NCBI RefSeq assembly: GCF_017876535.1
Contig: NZ_JAGIOF010000001.1
Span: 4,030,001-4,094,000 of the forward strand
Direction of reading: 5' to 3'
DNA from: Paeniglutamicibacter kerguelensis
GTDB lineage: Bacteria > Actinomycetota > Actinomycetes > Actinomycetales > Micrococcaceae
DNA length: 64,000 nucleotides
Shown here: one piece after another, positions 34,854 to 45,943 of the stretch
Layout of the letters: each line of letters begins with the position of its first letter
Position numbering within the stretch: the first letter of the stretch is position 1
Position numbers and translations under genes: made by a program
The notes under the pieces: model-generated
Database searches by the model: none
What the model was told of the DNA's origin: nothing
What the model saw: the letters and a program-made list of their open reading frames with translations, nothing else

Positions 34854-35959
34854 CATCAATCCGATTCGCCATCTTTCGCTTGAAACCCAGTCCTCGAAAT
34901 CGCTCGTACTCACCAGGTCGGTGCCGGCTTCAAGGTGGAATCGGTCTACATAGTGAACCTCCTCTGACCTTCTAGCATCACTCCGCAACGTATGGATTGC
35001 GGGGCTAGGACGGCTCCGGACCGACTGCGCCAAGTGCTGGCCAGACCGCCCGCTAGAAGCCGCACCCGTGTTCAGCAAAAGGCTCGGAGGCGCACCGTGT
35101 CTACGAAATCGTTGCTGTACCTAATGGCAGTTGAAGTTCTATCTTCAGGGAAAGTGCCGCCAAACCATGGAAAGGGAACTGTGTACCCGAACTTCCGGTC
35201 CCTGAAGGCGGCTGCAAATCATGGGTGGACGATGCTTCTCGAGTCAGGTCTCAGTAGTTTGCAAGACCGGTCTAGTGCGCCGGAAGGAAGATGGTTTTCC
35301 ATTGCATCGACTACATGCCGAACGGTTGTTGTTCGAAAGGTGCGGGGACGACGACCCTCCCCCGGCGACTGTCTTCGGTGATGTCCAGATGCCCGTTCCT
35401 TCACCGTAAGTTGTCGCCACCAACAGCCTGGGCGGGAACAATATCAAGACCCACTGCCGCATCATCCGGTGATTACCAAGATGGCCATTCGATCCGTGCT
35501 AGAGGTTTGTGGGTCGATGATTTGAAACCCGTCAACGATCCACGGCCGGCAACCGCGAGAGTGATTCATGATGGTGGCGCTAGCAGCCCTCTATGGCATT
35601 GAAGAGATCTTGGAATACGTTTGTGGCGTCAAGCCAAAGAGACGCGTTCGAAAGACCGATCGGCCACCACCGCTATCCCTTCAAAGAGAATCGCAACTCG
35701 CACCGAGCCGGCTTGTTCCCTCAGCGGAACGGTCTGGGACTGCCTACCGCCACTTCAACCAGAGGCAGGACGCCAGGGACCCTAAAGTCTGACCGAACCG
35801 AGCACGCCAGTCACCAAAAGATTTCTCCGCGATCGCAATGAAAATCTAGACGGGTACCCCCTATGCGGCTCTCAATCGTGTTTTGGAATCCCCACACCCT
35901 TTCATCGGAGAGGGACATCCGGAGCCGGTGTTATGGCTGGTCTTAGTCAGGAGGGTGAA

Positions 35960-37253
35960 CAGGGCGTCTGCAAAGTCGTTAGCGTGAGCCGATTCCCGCG
36001 ATTTCGAGCGCTTGGCCGGGGTGGTTTCTGAGTTTCCGGGTGGCCTTGGCGATGTTGTTGTGGCCGTGGCGCTTGAGCAGGGTGATGGCGATGTTCCGCA
36101 GGATGGCCATCACGCGGGGCGTGTTTCCGGTGCGGATTTGGGATTTGTCCTCCTGCCAAACGACATCCCTGCGCCAATGCAGGCCGTTTTCGATGCCCCA
36201 GTGTCCACGCACCCAAGCGCCGAGTTGCGCCGGGCTGGCCTGGTGGGTGGGCAGCGAGGTGACGGCGTAGACGGTCTCGAGGTGCCAGGTAGTGGCGCCG
36301 ACGACCCGTGATTTGCGGGTGATTTGGATGGCTTGTTCCGCGTGCGGGAAGCCGATGCCCGGGTTCAGGGTGGCGCATTTGACCGTGCGGATCATCTGCC
36401 GGCCGTTGGCCTTGGACCTGCTCCGGTTGCCCGCCGGGACCTGCTCCCAGGGGCTTTGCGCCAACTGGTCCAGCAGGGTGGGCTGGTTCCCCTTCACGGT
36501 GAAGATGTAGTGGGCTCCGCGGCCGGCCAGGTAGCGGGCGTGGCCCGTCTGGGTGTGCAAGGCATCGGCGGTGACGACCACGCCCTTCAGGTTGGTGAAG
36601 TGGTCCATCAGCGACGGGAACTGCGTGATCTCATTGGTTTTCCCGTCCACCGACACCTGGGCCAGCACCTCGTGAGTGTCCTGGTCGATGGCCGCCATGA
36701 GGTGGACGCGGGTTCCCTTGCCATTCTTGGCACCGCGCAGTTCCTTGCCGTCCACGGCGATCGCCGCCGGATTGCTCCGCTGCTGCGCCCAGTCCGAGAC
36801 CAGCAGGTCCATGGACGCGGCATCGAGTCGTTCGAAAACCCGGGCGAGCGTGGTCGCATGCGGTGAACCGATTCCGTGGACTGCCAACTCCGACCGTGCG
36901 GTGTCCGCGGCCCATTCGGCCATTTCCACCAGGGTCTTCGCGCCGGCCACCACCGAGCAGACCATGATCACCAGCAGGTGGGCGAACCCGTGGCGAACAC
37001 CGCGCCTGGCCCGCGGATCCGGCAGTCCGGCCAGCGCGGCAAGGACCTCCTGCGGGTTGAGGGTTACAGGTGCGTGGCCGTCGAATTGGGCAATGAACTC
37101 TTGCAGGTGCGAAGATGGCACGTAGGAACTCCTGTAAAACATGTGGGCTGATATTCACATGCTTAACAGGGGTTCCTACTCATTAAAAGGGGTCATCGGG
37201 TTCGTCTCACATCTTAAGACTCGAGGCTGCTTGGCGACTTTGCAGACGCCCTG
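35960..37253 (-). mobile_element. ISAs1-family insertion sequence, copy 1 (1294 bp)
   Basis: The element has 19-bp perfect terminal inverted repeats (CAGGGCGTCTGCAAAGTCG) and is flanked on both sides by the 10-bp direct repeat GGAGGGTGAA (35950-35959 and 37254-37263), a target duplication. It carries one intact transposase gene. It has the same length and the same end sequences as copy 2 at 41866-43159, and the encoded proteins are identical, so both moved recently. Confidence 0.95.
35979..37121 (-). CDS. ISAs1-family transposase, copy 1
   Basis: The GTG at 37121 (VPSSHLQEFIAQFDGHAPVT) has AGGAG seven bases upstream and is preferred to the TTG/ATG-type reading from 37142; the product is then 380 residues. 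DDE-type catalytic marks (numbered from the longer reading): IAVDGKELRGAK (Asp131), VVVTADALHTQTG (Asp193) and GHWGIENGLHWRRDVVWQED (Glu318). PDPRARRGVRHGFAHLLVIM near the N-terminus is typical of the ISAs1/H-repeat family. Intact and probably active. Confidence 0.93.
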   Translation of the reverse strand: MPSSHLQEFIAQFDGHAPVTLNPQEVLAALAGLPDPRARRGVRHGFAHLLVIMVCSVVAGAKTLVEMAEWAADTARSELAVHGIGSPHATTLARVFERLDAASMDLLVSDWAQQRSNPAAIAVDGKELRGAKNGKGTRVHLMAAIDQDTHEVLAQVSVDGKTNEITQFPSLMDHFTNLKGVVVTADALHTQTGHARYLAGRGAHYIFTVKGNQPTLLDQLAQSPWEQVPAGNRSRSKANGRQMIRTVKCATLNPGIGFPHAEQAIQITRKSRVVGATTWHLETVYAVTSLPTHQASPAQLGAWVRGHWGIENGLHWRRDVVWQEDKSQIRTGNTPRVMAILRNIAITLLKRHGHNNIAKATRKLRNHPGQALEIAGIGSR

Positions 37254-38293
37254 GGAGGGTGAAGCCGGGTGCGGTGATGCGGGGTCCAGAACTGCAAATT
37301 GGTTGTCGTTAACGCCCCTCCCGACAGGCTCCAGGCGGCCTTCTGATTTGGTGCTGTACCTTCCAGTTCAGGGTCGTTGCGATCAGTTGGGCTTGTTTCG
37401 AGCGGCCATGATTTCCGCCTGCAGGACAGTACCCGGAGCTTCCTGCAGGTACCTCGATTTCTGTTCCAGTTCCAGTTCCTGATCCACATTTGAAGTCGAT
37501 GGCCACCAGCCGGGTTGGGTGCCGACATCGACGGACACCACGTTGGGTGCCAATATGTCGAGCCACTACACAGGTTGTTTGAAAACGAAGGCACCACAGT
37601 AGTGGCGGTCCGGCTTACGCAACATCATCTGTTCGGCGGGGTCGCCTGCTGGGGTTGGGATAGGGCAAAGGATGACCCGACTTCCGGCAACGCATTCTGG
37701 GCTGCCGAGCTACCGCTTTCCCTACCTCGGAGTTGATACGTTGTTTGGCTCCCAAAGGATTTCGGTGGTCAAGTTTGAGCTTGAAGTGCCATTCTGCCGT
37801 CGCTGTTTGCGGCTGAGAGAGGCGGAGGAATTCTCTCCGGCCACCGTGCTCCATCGGACTTAGATTGCTGAAGCACGGTTGCAGGAGCCGGGCTTTCCGA
37901 GCCAAGCAGGTCCATCGGTTTCCCCGTGAACGTGGCCATGGCCTTCATCGAGGCGTTCATCGTCGGTGGCTTCCAGCCCACTGCATATACGGTCCGAAGT
38001 TCGGCTTCGGAATGTTGGTCTTCAAACTTGCTGCAAGAGAGTCCCGGCGCCAACCGGTGCTGTTGTTACGTGGCTCCGGCAAGGTACCTGGGTCGTTTCA
38101 TCATCACCCGCTATTCGTAGTTTGCCTGATGATTCCACCGGGATAATGCGGCACCAAAACTTCGGCCCCTCCCCTGTTCCTGGTCGGGGCCTTCTCGTGC
38201 ATTTTCTGCATCCCGAAGATTTGCCGTCCGCCTATGCTGCGGTTCAGAGAAATTTCAGGCAGGCCCGCGTACCGTCCAACAACTAGTACCGCG
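37254..38293. other. gene-poor stretch between ISAs1 copy 1 and the IS630 remnant
   Basis: About 1.04 kb with no recognised gene, RNA or repeat apart from the second half of the ISAs1 target duplication at 37254-37263. Confidence 0.5.
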
Positions 38294-39350
38294 TCAGGAA
38301 ACCTTTGCCCGTTTGATGCTTTCGGCTCGGTGGATGACCTTGCGCAGCTGGGGATGCTCCGTGCCGTTCAGCGCAAAGTACTGCAGGGCGGCGAGCCGGG
38401 GTTCGATCCGGCTGAGCCATGAGCCGTAGAAGAGCACCCAGGCGAGTCCGGAGTTGTTCGCCGCGGCCCGGTCCCCGACCCGGGCGTCCGCCCTGGTGGA
38501 CAGGGGCGGGCCGTGGTTGTCCATGACGACGGCGATGCGCTCGATGATCGGATGCAGCGACCGCAGGTAGCGCATGAAGGCCAGGAACTCTGTCCTGCGT
38601 TTGTGGACCTTGACATGTCCGTAAAGCCGGTCGGTGGACAGGTCGTAGCCGGCCAGCAGGTGCCGCACCCCGTGCGGCCGCTTGTAGGTTGCCCGGCGCC
38701 GGCACCGGCACGGGGCGGCGGCCTGGTCCCCGGTTCCCGTGGCGGCCGGAGCCCACTGGCGCCCCGGGTGGGGCTGGAGGTTCAGGGAACCGAATTCGTC
38801 CATGCAGATCACCTCGCCGGGGTCGGCCTTGCCGTCGGCGAGTTCATAGAGCTCCAGGACGTGGTTCTTCTTTTCCTCGTAGTTGGGGTCGTTGCTGGTT
38901 TTCCAGGTCTTGATGGCCTAGAAAGGAGACGCCTTGCTGGCGCAACAGCACGCGCAGGCCCTCATGGGATATGTCGTCAACCACCCCCTTGTCCACCAGG
39001 TAGTCGGCCAGTTTCGACAGGCTCCAGGTGGTGGTCGGCGGGGCGCCCGAGCGCGATCCTGGCGATCTCGTCGCGTGGGGAATCGGTGAATTTCGCCGGC
39101 CGCCCGCCGGCGTAGTGGGGTGCAGCGAGTCCAGCCCGTCGCTGTTGAAGTTGTGCAGCACGTCGCGGACCCTGTCCGGGCTGGTGAAGGCGACCAGCGC
39201 GATCGCCGCGACGTCCATGCCCCGGGCCAAGAGCAGCACCGTCTGCGCCCGGCGCCAGGAAACCACCGAGCCCGAACCGCGCCGCACCATCTGTAGCAAC
39301 CGCGCTTCCTCGTCGTTTTCTAGTTCTCGCACCACCACGGGGTGTGACAT
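38294..39350 (-). pseudogene. IS630-family transposase, frameshifted
   Basis: Read across frame changes this is a full-length IS630-type transposase. It starts MSHPVVVRELENDEEARLLQ with the HTH region (RRAQTVLLLARGMDVAAIAL), passes a double frame change around 39040-39110 (RPAKFTDSPRDEIARI in another frame), then an inserted base near 38928 creates a stop just before AIKTWKTSNDPNYEEKKNHV. The catalytic part continues with VICMDEFGSLNLQPHPG, IERIAVVMDNHGPPLSTR and ends at LRKVIHRAESIKRAKVS. At least three lesions make it inactive. Its terminal repeats were not determined. Confidence 0.88.
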
Positions 39351-41649
39351 CGAAGCCTTCTGGGAGAAAGCGGAAACCCGCATACCCAGCCTGCGACCAA
39401 AACACCGCGCACGCAACGAGAAGCAACCCTGCCCGTCAATCCAAGGAAGCAAACCTTGCAAGCCGAGGTACTAGGTAGCCACATCGTTCGGTTAGGTACC
39501 CTGCGGAAAAGCGCAGCGGACCCAATGGCGATGCGCTCCGCATCGGCGCAAGGCTCATCAACTCTTTGCGCGGCAGATGCGTCAGCCACCGACGACCTCG
39601 GTGCGGTGTCGCGCCCCTTCGCAGCGACCTTGTACGATTTCGACGTTGCAGCACTTTGTCAGCGCCCATGCGCAAGCCGTCGAGCGGCAGTGTCATTCGG
39701 ACAGCTGGCCGGTTTTCGCTCACGCCAACATTGCCGAACCTGATTTCCTCGATTTCCTCATCACCGGCGTCATCACCGGGCTACAGCGCAGTGGCGCTCG
39801 GCAACGCATTCGAGTCGCATTTAGAGTCCAAGATCGACTTCACAGGCGCACGTAGAGGACTCATCGTCACCGGGAAGTTGGCCCTGCGGACAGGGAGCTT
39901 CAATCGACATCGAACACGACTACCCGGACGCCGGGTGCGGCTCGCTCACCCAACGGCATCACGACCTCCCCGAGCCAGTCCTTGTCCTGCACCTCGCACA
40001 CTCCGTGTCGACAGGTATGACGATGTACGACATTAGGGGCTGGGGATGTCCCCTGCTGCCAGCGTAGGCTCGTCTCTGTGTGGGCCCGTTCAGTTCCCCC
40101 GACTGTCGCTCGGAGCGGGCACGAGTCCCGCTACCTTCGTCCTCACAATACGGGCACAGGCTCGCTCCACCTGCCCTGCCCCATCTCTTCCCGGCACATC
40201 TCAAGCTGCCAGCTCCGACCTGCAGGCAAGTTCTCCGGAACCATCACTCACCATCCGTTTGTCCCGGGCCCGCCGGGAAGGGCCCACGCTGGCTCCCGCC
40301 GAAGACCGGCTCTCTGTAAGTCCACGGTCAAGAGCGCATCCGGATTCGGGGCAACGTCTCACCGCCAAGGACCTCCCAGAGGAGATACCTGGACCTGATG
40401 GACTGTCGGCACAGATCCCGCGAGCCTGACCAAGAAGCAGTAGTCGACGTAGTCGCTCTACGCCGTGGTGGCAGGCTCATGCCCGTTGCCTGGAAGGCTG
40501 GATTGATTCACTGTTGGTTCGAGCTCGACGAACAAGTGCTCATGCGCTTGGCCGAGCGGTTGGGATCCAACCCGAGCGAGACGCTTCGGGATTTCGCTGC
40601 GTCATCGTGAACAAGACCAGCCCTCCCCTGCCGGTTCTGGCGATGCTCGGGGAGGTAAGCGAGCATGCCCAGGGCATGCAACGCTCGTATCAGATCGAGA
40701 CGCTCGAGCGCACACCACCAAGCTCGGATCGGATGCCTACTGCTGGTGCCAGTCACGGGACGTTCACTATCGGCTACGGTCTCCTCGTCGTGCCCATCAC
40801 CACCGCGGCGCTGTTGATGGACACGACGAGACACCCCGCTTAAAGAGATGATCTGGAGGCAGCCGTTGCCGAAACTCCGCGTGATCGATTCGGGACGGAG
40901 CGTCCGGAGCGAGACCCTTTCGCTTGCACGGACAAATCCAACAACCCGTTCGCTTGTGAATGTAAGAACCACTTGACGTTGTTTGAGCAGCGCTTGATGG
41001 GCGGCGGGCACTACCGATGCCGGCTCCCTGTTGTCTCATCTCAATATCTCTCCAAATCTTGCTGCGTCGCACCAGGGTGAAAACTCTAGGCCATGGATGC
41101 TCCCATGTATGGGCCTCCCCCAGGCAGCTGGTCGCTGTGCCTCCATTGGCCTTGGCTGCACTTTCCCGACGGCACGTAGATGCAAGGAACGGTGCAAGCG
41201 AGTCATGGGTCCGCTCTTCTTTGAGGACTCGTTCATTCGGATGGCCGGTGCATTTCTCATACGAGGTGTTCCATGAGCCGACGACTCGGGGCGGCCGGGC
41301 GGCCACAGGCTGTGTTGGGCCGCGACCGATTGTGGGGACGCTTCTCCAAAATATCTGAACCCGAAAATATCCGAAACCACCGATCGACATCGGCTCTGCT
41401 ATTGCCGTGGTTTGATCAAGGGTTCGCCGAATCGCCGCTACGGCGTCCGTCAGTAAATTGCCTGGCAAGAATCTTGTTCCAGGTCGATGCCGCCCACATT
41501 GGACATCGGCGCATTCGAATGGAGGGCCACCGCGCCCGGCATCGTCTCAGAAGGGTACGCCCGTGCTATCGATGTCGACACCCACGCACATAGCCACCCC
41601 CATGCCATCGGCGACACCTCAAGCTGCACCCGCACCGGTTGAGAGCCCT
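39351..41649. other. gene-poor stretch, no gene recognised
   Basis: About 2.3 kb. Open frames exist on both strands but none shows a family motif or a convincing start. It looks like long-decayed sequence between insertion-sequence remnants. Confidence 0.5.
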
Positions 41650-41865
41650 CCCCCTGTTACCTATTTAGTGATCCCGAAATCGAGCACGGGGTGAGAGGAC
41701 GGACGTTGCCGACCAGCCGGTCCCGGCAAGATTCAGTCCCCGTCATGTACGAATCATGGCGGGTGCTTTCACCCGGATTCGATAGGCCCTAGGGAAATTC
41801 CCATGTGGCCGGGCCGGAACAAGGAATCGCAGTTCTGGTTGGTCGCAACGTGGATGCCTGGATCC

Positions 41866-43159
41866 CAGGGCGTCTGCAAAGTCGTTAGCGTGAGCCGATT
41901 CCCGCGATTTCGAGCGCTTGGCCGGGGTGGTTTCTGAGTTTCCGGGTGGCCTTGGCGATGTTGTTGTGGCCGTGGCGCTTGAGCAGGGTGATGGCGATGT
42001 TCCGCAGGATGGCCATCACGCGGGGCGTGTTTCCGGTGCGGATTTGGGATTTGTCCTCCTGCCAAACGACATCCCTGCGCCAATGCAGGCCGTTTTCGAT
42101 GCCCCAGTGTCCACGCACCCAAGCGCCGAGTTGCGCCGGGCTGGCCTGGTGGGTGGGCAGCGAGGTGACGGCGTAGACGGTCTCGAGGTGCCAGGTAGTG
42201 GCGCCGACGACCCGTGATTTGCGGGTGATTTGGATGGCTTGTTCCGCGTGCGGGAAGCCGATGCCCGGGTTCAGGGTGGCGCATTTGACCGTGCGGATCA
42301 TCTGCCGGCCGTTGGCCTTGGACCTGCTCCGGTTGCCCGCCGGGACCTGCTCCCAGGGGCTTTGCGCCAACTGGTCCAGCAGGGTGGGCTGGTTCCCCTT
42401 CACGGTGAAGATGTAGTGGGCTCCGCGGCCGGCCAGGTAGCGGGCGTGGCCCGTCTGGGTGTGCAAGGCATCGGCGGTGACGACCACGCCCTTCAGGTTG
42501 GTGAAGTGGTCCATCAGCGACGGGAACTGCGTGATCTCATTGGTTTTCCCGTCCACCGACACCTGGGCCAGCACCTCGTGAGTGTCCTGGTCGATGGCCG
42601 CCATGAGGTGGACGCGGGTTCCCTTGCCATTCTTGGCACCGCGCAGTTCCTTGCCGTCCACGGCGATCGCCGCCGGATTGCTCCGCTGCTGCGCCCAGTC
42701 CGAGACCAGCAGGTCCATGGACGCGGCATCGAGTCGTTCGAAAACCCGGGCGAGCGTGGTCGCATGCGGTGAACCGATTCCGTGGACTGCCAACTCCGAC
42801 CGTGCGGTGTCCGCGGCCCATTCGGCCATTTCCACCAGGGTCTTCGCGCCGGCCACCACCGAGCAGACCATGATCACCAGCAGGTGGGCGAACCCGTGGC
42901 GAACACCGCGCCTGGCCCGCGGATCCGGCAGTCCGGCCAGCGCGGCAAGGACCTCCTGCGGGTTGAGGGTTACAGGTGCGTGGCCGTCGAATTGGGCAAT
43001 GAACTCTTGCAGGTGCGAAGATGGCACGTAGGAACTCCTGTAAAACATGTGGGCTGATATTCACATGCTTAACAGGGGTTCCTACTCATTAAAAGGGGTC
43101 ATCGGGTTCGTCTCACATCTTAAGACTCGAGGCTGCTTGGCGACTTTGCAGACGCCCTG
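41866..43159 (-). mobile_element. ISAs1-family insertion sequence, copy 2 (1294 bp)
   Basis: Same length and same 19-bp inverted ends as copy 1. It is flanked by the 10-bp direct repeat GCCTGGATCC (41856-41865 and 43160-43169), its own target duplication. It sits inside the left end of the old IS110 copy C. Confidence 0.95.
41885..43027 (-). CDS. ISAs1-family transposase, copy 2
   Basis: Protein identical over its length to copy 1 at 35979-37121, with the same GTG start, AGGAG site and DDE residues. Intact and probably active; an exact duplicate of this kind points to recent transposition within the genome. Confidence 0.93.
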   Translation of the reverse strand: MPSSHLQEFIAQFDGHAPVTLNPQEVLAALAGLPDPRARRGVRHGFAHLLVIMVCSVVAGAKTLVEMAEWAADTARSELAVHGIGSPHATTLARVFERLDAASMDLLVSDWAQQRSNPAAIAVDGKELRGAKNGKGTRVHLMAAIDQDTHEVLAQVSVDGKTNEITQFPSLMDHFTNLKGVVVTADALHTQTGHARYLAGRGAHYIFTVKGNQPTLLDQLAQSPWEQVPAGNRSRSKANGRQMIRTVKCATLNPGIGFPHAEQAIQITRKSRVVGATTWHLETVYAVTSLPTHQASPAQLGAWVRGHWGIENGLHWRRDVVWQEDKSQIRTGNTPRVMAILRNIAITLLKRHGHNNIAKATRKLRNHPGQALEIAGIGSR

Positions 43160-43289
43160 GCCTGGATCCGGCGCCGCAGGGACAAGACGCCATCCAGTCG
43201 CTGGGCCGGGACGGGCGGTGCCGTTCGTGGTGGAACAGCTGGCCACGGCCGGGGGGATGCCGGTCGGCCCCCCCGTTACCTTTTTTGTA

Positions 43290-43559
43290 ATCCCTTAACC
43301 GAGCCCCATGGGCAAGGATTGGGGTTGCTGGCCTGTCGGTCCCGGCATGATTCACTCCCCCTGTCATCCATGATCCGGGGGGTGCTGTCACCGGGACCGG
43401 GAGGCACCGGGGATATCGCAAATAGGGGCCGGATCGGGACAGGACAGCACCCGTCCAATTGTCGGTCGTAACGTGGATGCCGAGCCGTGGAGCCGCAGGA
43501 CAAGCCAGCACCGTTTCATCCGATGCCGCCCACCGGTGGCCCCACGAATGAGGTGCGCA
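43290..43559 (+). ncRNA. IS110 left-end non-coding region, candidate bridge RNA
   Basis: About 270 bases before the transposase, without coding signs. Related sequence occurs in copy C (41690-41865) and partly in copy B (33650-33710). It has several inverted segments, for instance around GGGTGCTGTCACCGGGACCG. IS110-family elements such as IS621 are known to encode a bridge RNA in such an end, which pairs with target and donor DNA. That this region does so is an inference; exact ends and fold are not determined. Confidence 0.4.
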
Positions 43560-44764
43560 GTGATCAAGGACCATGAAACCATCGACGTGTTCATCGGCGT
43601 CGATGTCGGCAAGTCCAACCACCACGCGGTGGCCCTGAACCGGGCGGGCAAGAGCTGCTGGACAAGGCCCTGCCGCAGGACGAAGCCAAGCTCAACGCCC
43701 TGATCAAATCCCTGTCCAAGCACGGGCGATTGCTCTTCGTCGTGGACCAGCCGGCCACCATCGGCGCCCTGCCCGTCGCCGTCGCCCAGGCCCAAGGCAT
43801 TCCGGTGGCATACCTGCCCGGGCTGGCAATGCGCAGGATCGCCGAGCTGCACCCGGGCGAAGCCAAGACCGACGCCCGGGACGCGTTCATCATCGCCAAC
43901 GCGGCACGCACCATGCCGCACGCCCTGCGCACCGTCGAGGTCCCGGAGGCTCAGGTGGCGGAGCTGGCCATGCTCTGCGGATTCGACGACGACCTGGCCA
44001 AGGCGGCCACCGCGACCTCCAACCGGATCCGCGGGCTGCTCACCCAGGTCCACCCGGCCCTGGAACGCGTGATCGGCAAGCACCTGGACCACGTGGCCAT
44101 GGCCGAGCTGATGGCCAAATACCCCACGCCGGCCGCCCTGCGCCGGGCCGGGGAAGCCCGGATCGGTGCCCTGCTGCGCAAGCACGCACCGCGGGCGTGG
44201 AAGGGCTGGGCCAGGGACATCAGCGCGGCGCTGGCAGCCCAAAGCGTCGTCGTTTCAGGCACCGACGCGGCAGGAATCGTCCTTCCCGAACTCGCCCGCA
44301 TGCTCGCCCAAACCCGGGCAGCCCGCGCCGCGGTCCTGGGCCGGGTCGAGGAAATCGTCCGGGCCCACCCGCTGCACCTCATCCTTGATTCCATGCCAGG
44401 GTTCGGGATCCGCACCCAAGCCAGGATCCTCACCGAGGTCGTCGGCAAGGAATTCGCCACACCAGGCCATCTGGCCTCCTACGCCGGGCTGGCGCCGGTG
44501 ACGTGGAGATCCGGGACCTCCATCCGCGGGGACCATTCCTCCCGCAAGGGCAACAAGACCCTCAAACGGGCCTTCTTCCTTTCCGCGTTCGCCTCGCTCA
44601 AATGCAAGGACCACACGTCCCGGACCTATTACGAGAAGAAGCGCGCCGAGGGAAAGAAACACAACCAGGCCGTGATCGCGTTGGCCCGCCGCCGGTGCAA
44701 CGTCCTGTTCGCGATGCTGCGCGACGGCACCGTCTATGAGGCGCCGGAGGCCGCCGTCGCCTGA
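43560..44764 (+). pseudogene. IS110-family transposase with a single frameshift
   Basis: Translation starts at the GTG at 43560 with GAGG six bases upstream: VIKDHETIDVFIGVDVGKSN, containing the first catalytic Asp of the RuvC-like DEDD domain. Near 43650 one base is missing (AGKS instead of the expected AGKELL), and the frame changes. From there LLDKALPQDEAKLNALIKSL, LLFVVDQPATIGALPVAVAQ, KTDARDAFIIANAARTM (DEDD residues) and the C-terminal Tnp part MPGFGIRTQARILTEVVGKE with the serine-bearing RSGTSIRGDHSSRKGNKTLK are intact to 44764. Without the shift it would be about 401 residues. A sequencing error cannot be excluded. Confidence 0.88.
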
Positions 44765-45943
44765 GCACCGAACCCCGCAAAGGGCACGTCATCCGATTCA
44801 CGCCGGCTGAACCGGACCGCGAAGCCTGCCCGGAAACGTCGCCCAAGGATTTTCGGCAAAACCCCCGAAAGGGGCTTGCGAAAAAGATAGGGGCACCCCC
44901 CCCGACAAAGTAAAGACCGATGCCGGGGATGCCTTCATCATCGCCAACGATGCCCGCACCCCTCCCGCAGGCCTTTCGCTCGGTGGCGGTCGCCGATGAA
45001 CAGGTCACCGAACTGGCGATGCCTCTACGGCTTCAACGACGACCGGGCCAAGCAGTCCGCCGCCACGTCCAATCACATCCGATGGTTACCCACCGAGGTC
45101 CGCCCGGCACTGGAACTGGCCATCGGGTCGCACCTCGAGCAACCAGACCCTGACCGAACCGCCGGCCAATGGCCCGACCCTGGCCGCGCTGCTGAAGGCC
45201 GGCAAGGAACGGGTGGAAACACCCGTGTGCTGGCACGCGCCCCGGGTTGGAAACGCTGGACCCCAGAAATCTTCGCGATCCTGGACGAGCAAACCGTGGT
45301 GGTCTCCGGGACTTCTGCCCCCAGGGCTCGTGTTGCCACAACTGATCTGGCACTGGCCCGACCCCGGGCTACCCGCGCCGAGGTGCCGACGCAGGTCGAA
45401 AGTCTTGTGGAAGCCAGCCCTCTTCAGCAGCTCCGTTCATCCATGGCGGCGGTCGGCGTCAGGACCGAAACCAGGCATCCTCACCGAGGTCCCGGATCGT
45501 GGATTTCAAGGCTGCAGGACACCTGAGATTCCATGCCGGGCTGGTCCCGGCCACCCGGGTATCTGGGACCTCCATACGGGGCGACCGTTCCTCGAGGGAG
45601 GACATCTAGGTCCTCAGACGCGCGTTGTTTCTTTCGGTCTTCTCGGCATTCAAATCCAAGGACTGAACTTCGCAGGCCTACTGCAATCGCAAACGTACCG
45701 AAGACAAGATGCACAACCAGGCCGTCAGCGCCGCGGCCACGGGCCGCTGCAACGTCTTGTTCGGTGGGCTCCGCGCTGCGGCCCTCTACGACACCACGGA
45801 ATTCCAGCCAGCCCAAACAACACCCACCACATGCCAAGCAATCCGGTTGAAAACGCGAACAGGACCGCTCAACACGGCCCTCCTGGGTTTCAAAGAATTC
45901 TTCCCTAACCAAGGAAACCCCTTTACGAAGCAGACAGGGGCAC

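Larger units (their letters stand above)
34391..35949. other. gene-poor stretch containing two parS sites
   Basis: About 1.56 kb. No intact gene was recognised on either strand. The only clear signals are two perfect parS sites at 34762-34777 and 34838-34853. Confidence 0.55.
43268..44896 (+). mobile_element. IS110-family element (copy A), inserted in copy C/D
   Basis: This is the best preserved IS110 copy. Approximate ends are CCCCCCGTTACCTTTTTTG on the left and AAAAAGATAGGGGCACC on the right; no inverted repeats or target duplication are seen, as expected for IS110. It has a long non-coding left part (43280-43559) before the transposase and a 130-base right part. It interrupts an older transposase gene between the pieces MPVG and DKVKTDAGD. 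Confidence 0.8.
41650..45943 (+). mobile_element. old IS110-family element (copy C/D), split by two later insertions
   Basis: The left part (41650-41865) begins CCCCCTGTTACCTATTTAGT and runs parallel to the left non-coding region of copy A (for example CCGGTCCCGGCAAGATTCAG against CGGTCCCGGCATGATTCACT). It is cut by ISAs1 copy 2. After it, 43160-43267 holds a transposase piece reading VPFVVEQLATAGGMPVG. The rest of the gene resumes after copy A at about 44901 with DKVKTDAGDAFIIANDART, and decays through many frame changes to RCNVLFGGLRAAALYD near 45770. The right end, ACGAAGCAGACAGGGGCAC near 45943, resembles that of copy A. Confidence 0.75.

Noticed and set aside
40797..41468. 223-residue minus-strand frame in the gene desert
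   Set aside because: Atypical composition with many Arg, Pro and Ser, no motif, no clear start; surrounded by decayed sequence.
43560..44764. programmed frameshifting to make the IS110 transposase
   Set aside because: There is no slippery sequence at the shift and IS110 transposases are normally encoded in one frame; mutation or sequencing error is simpler.
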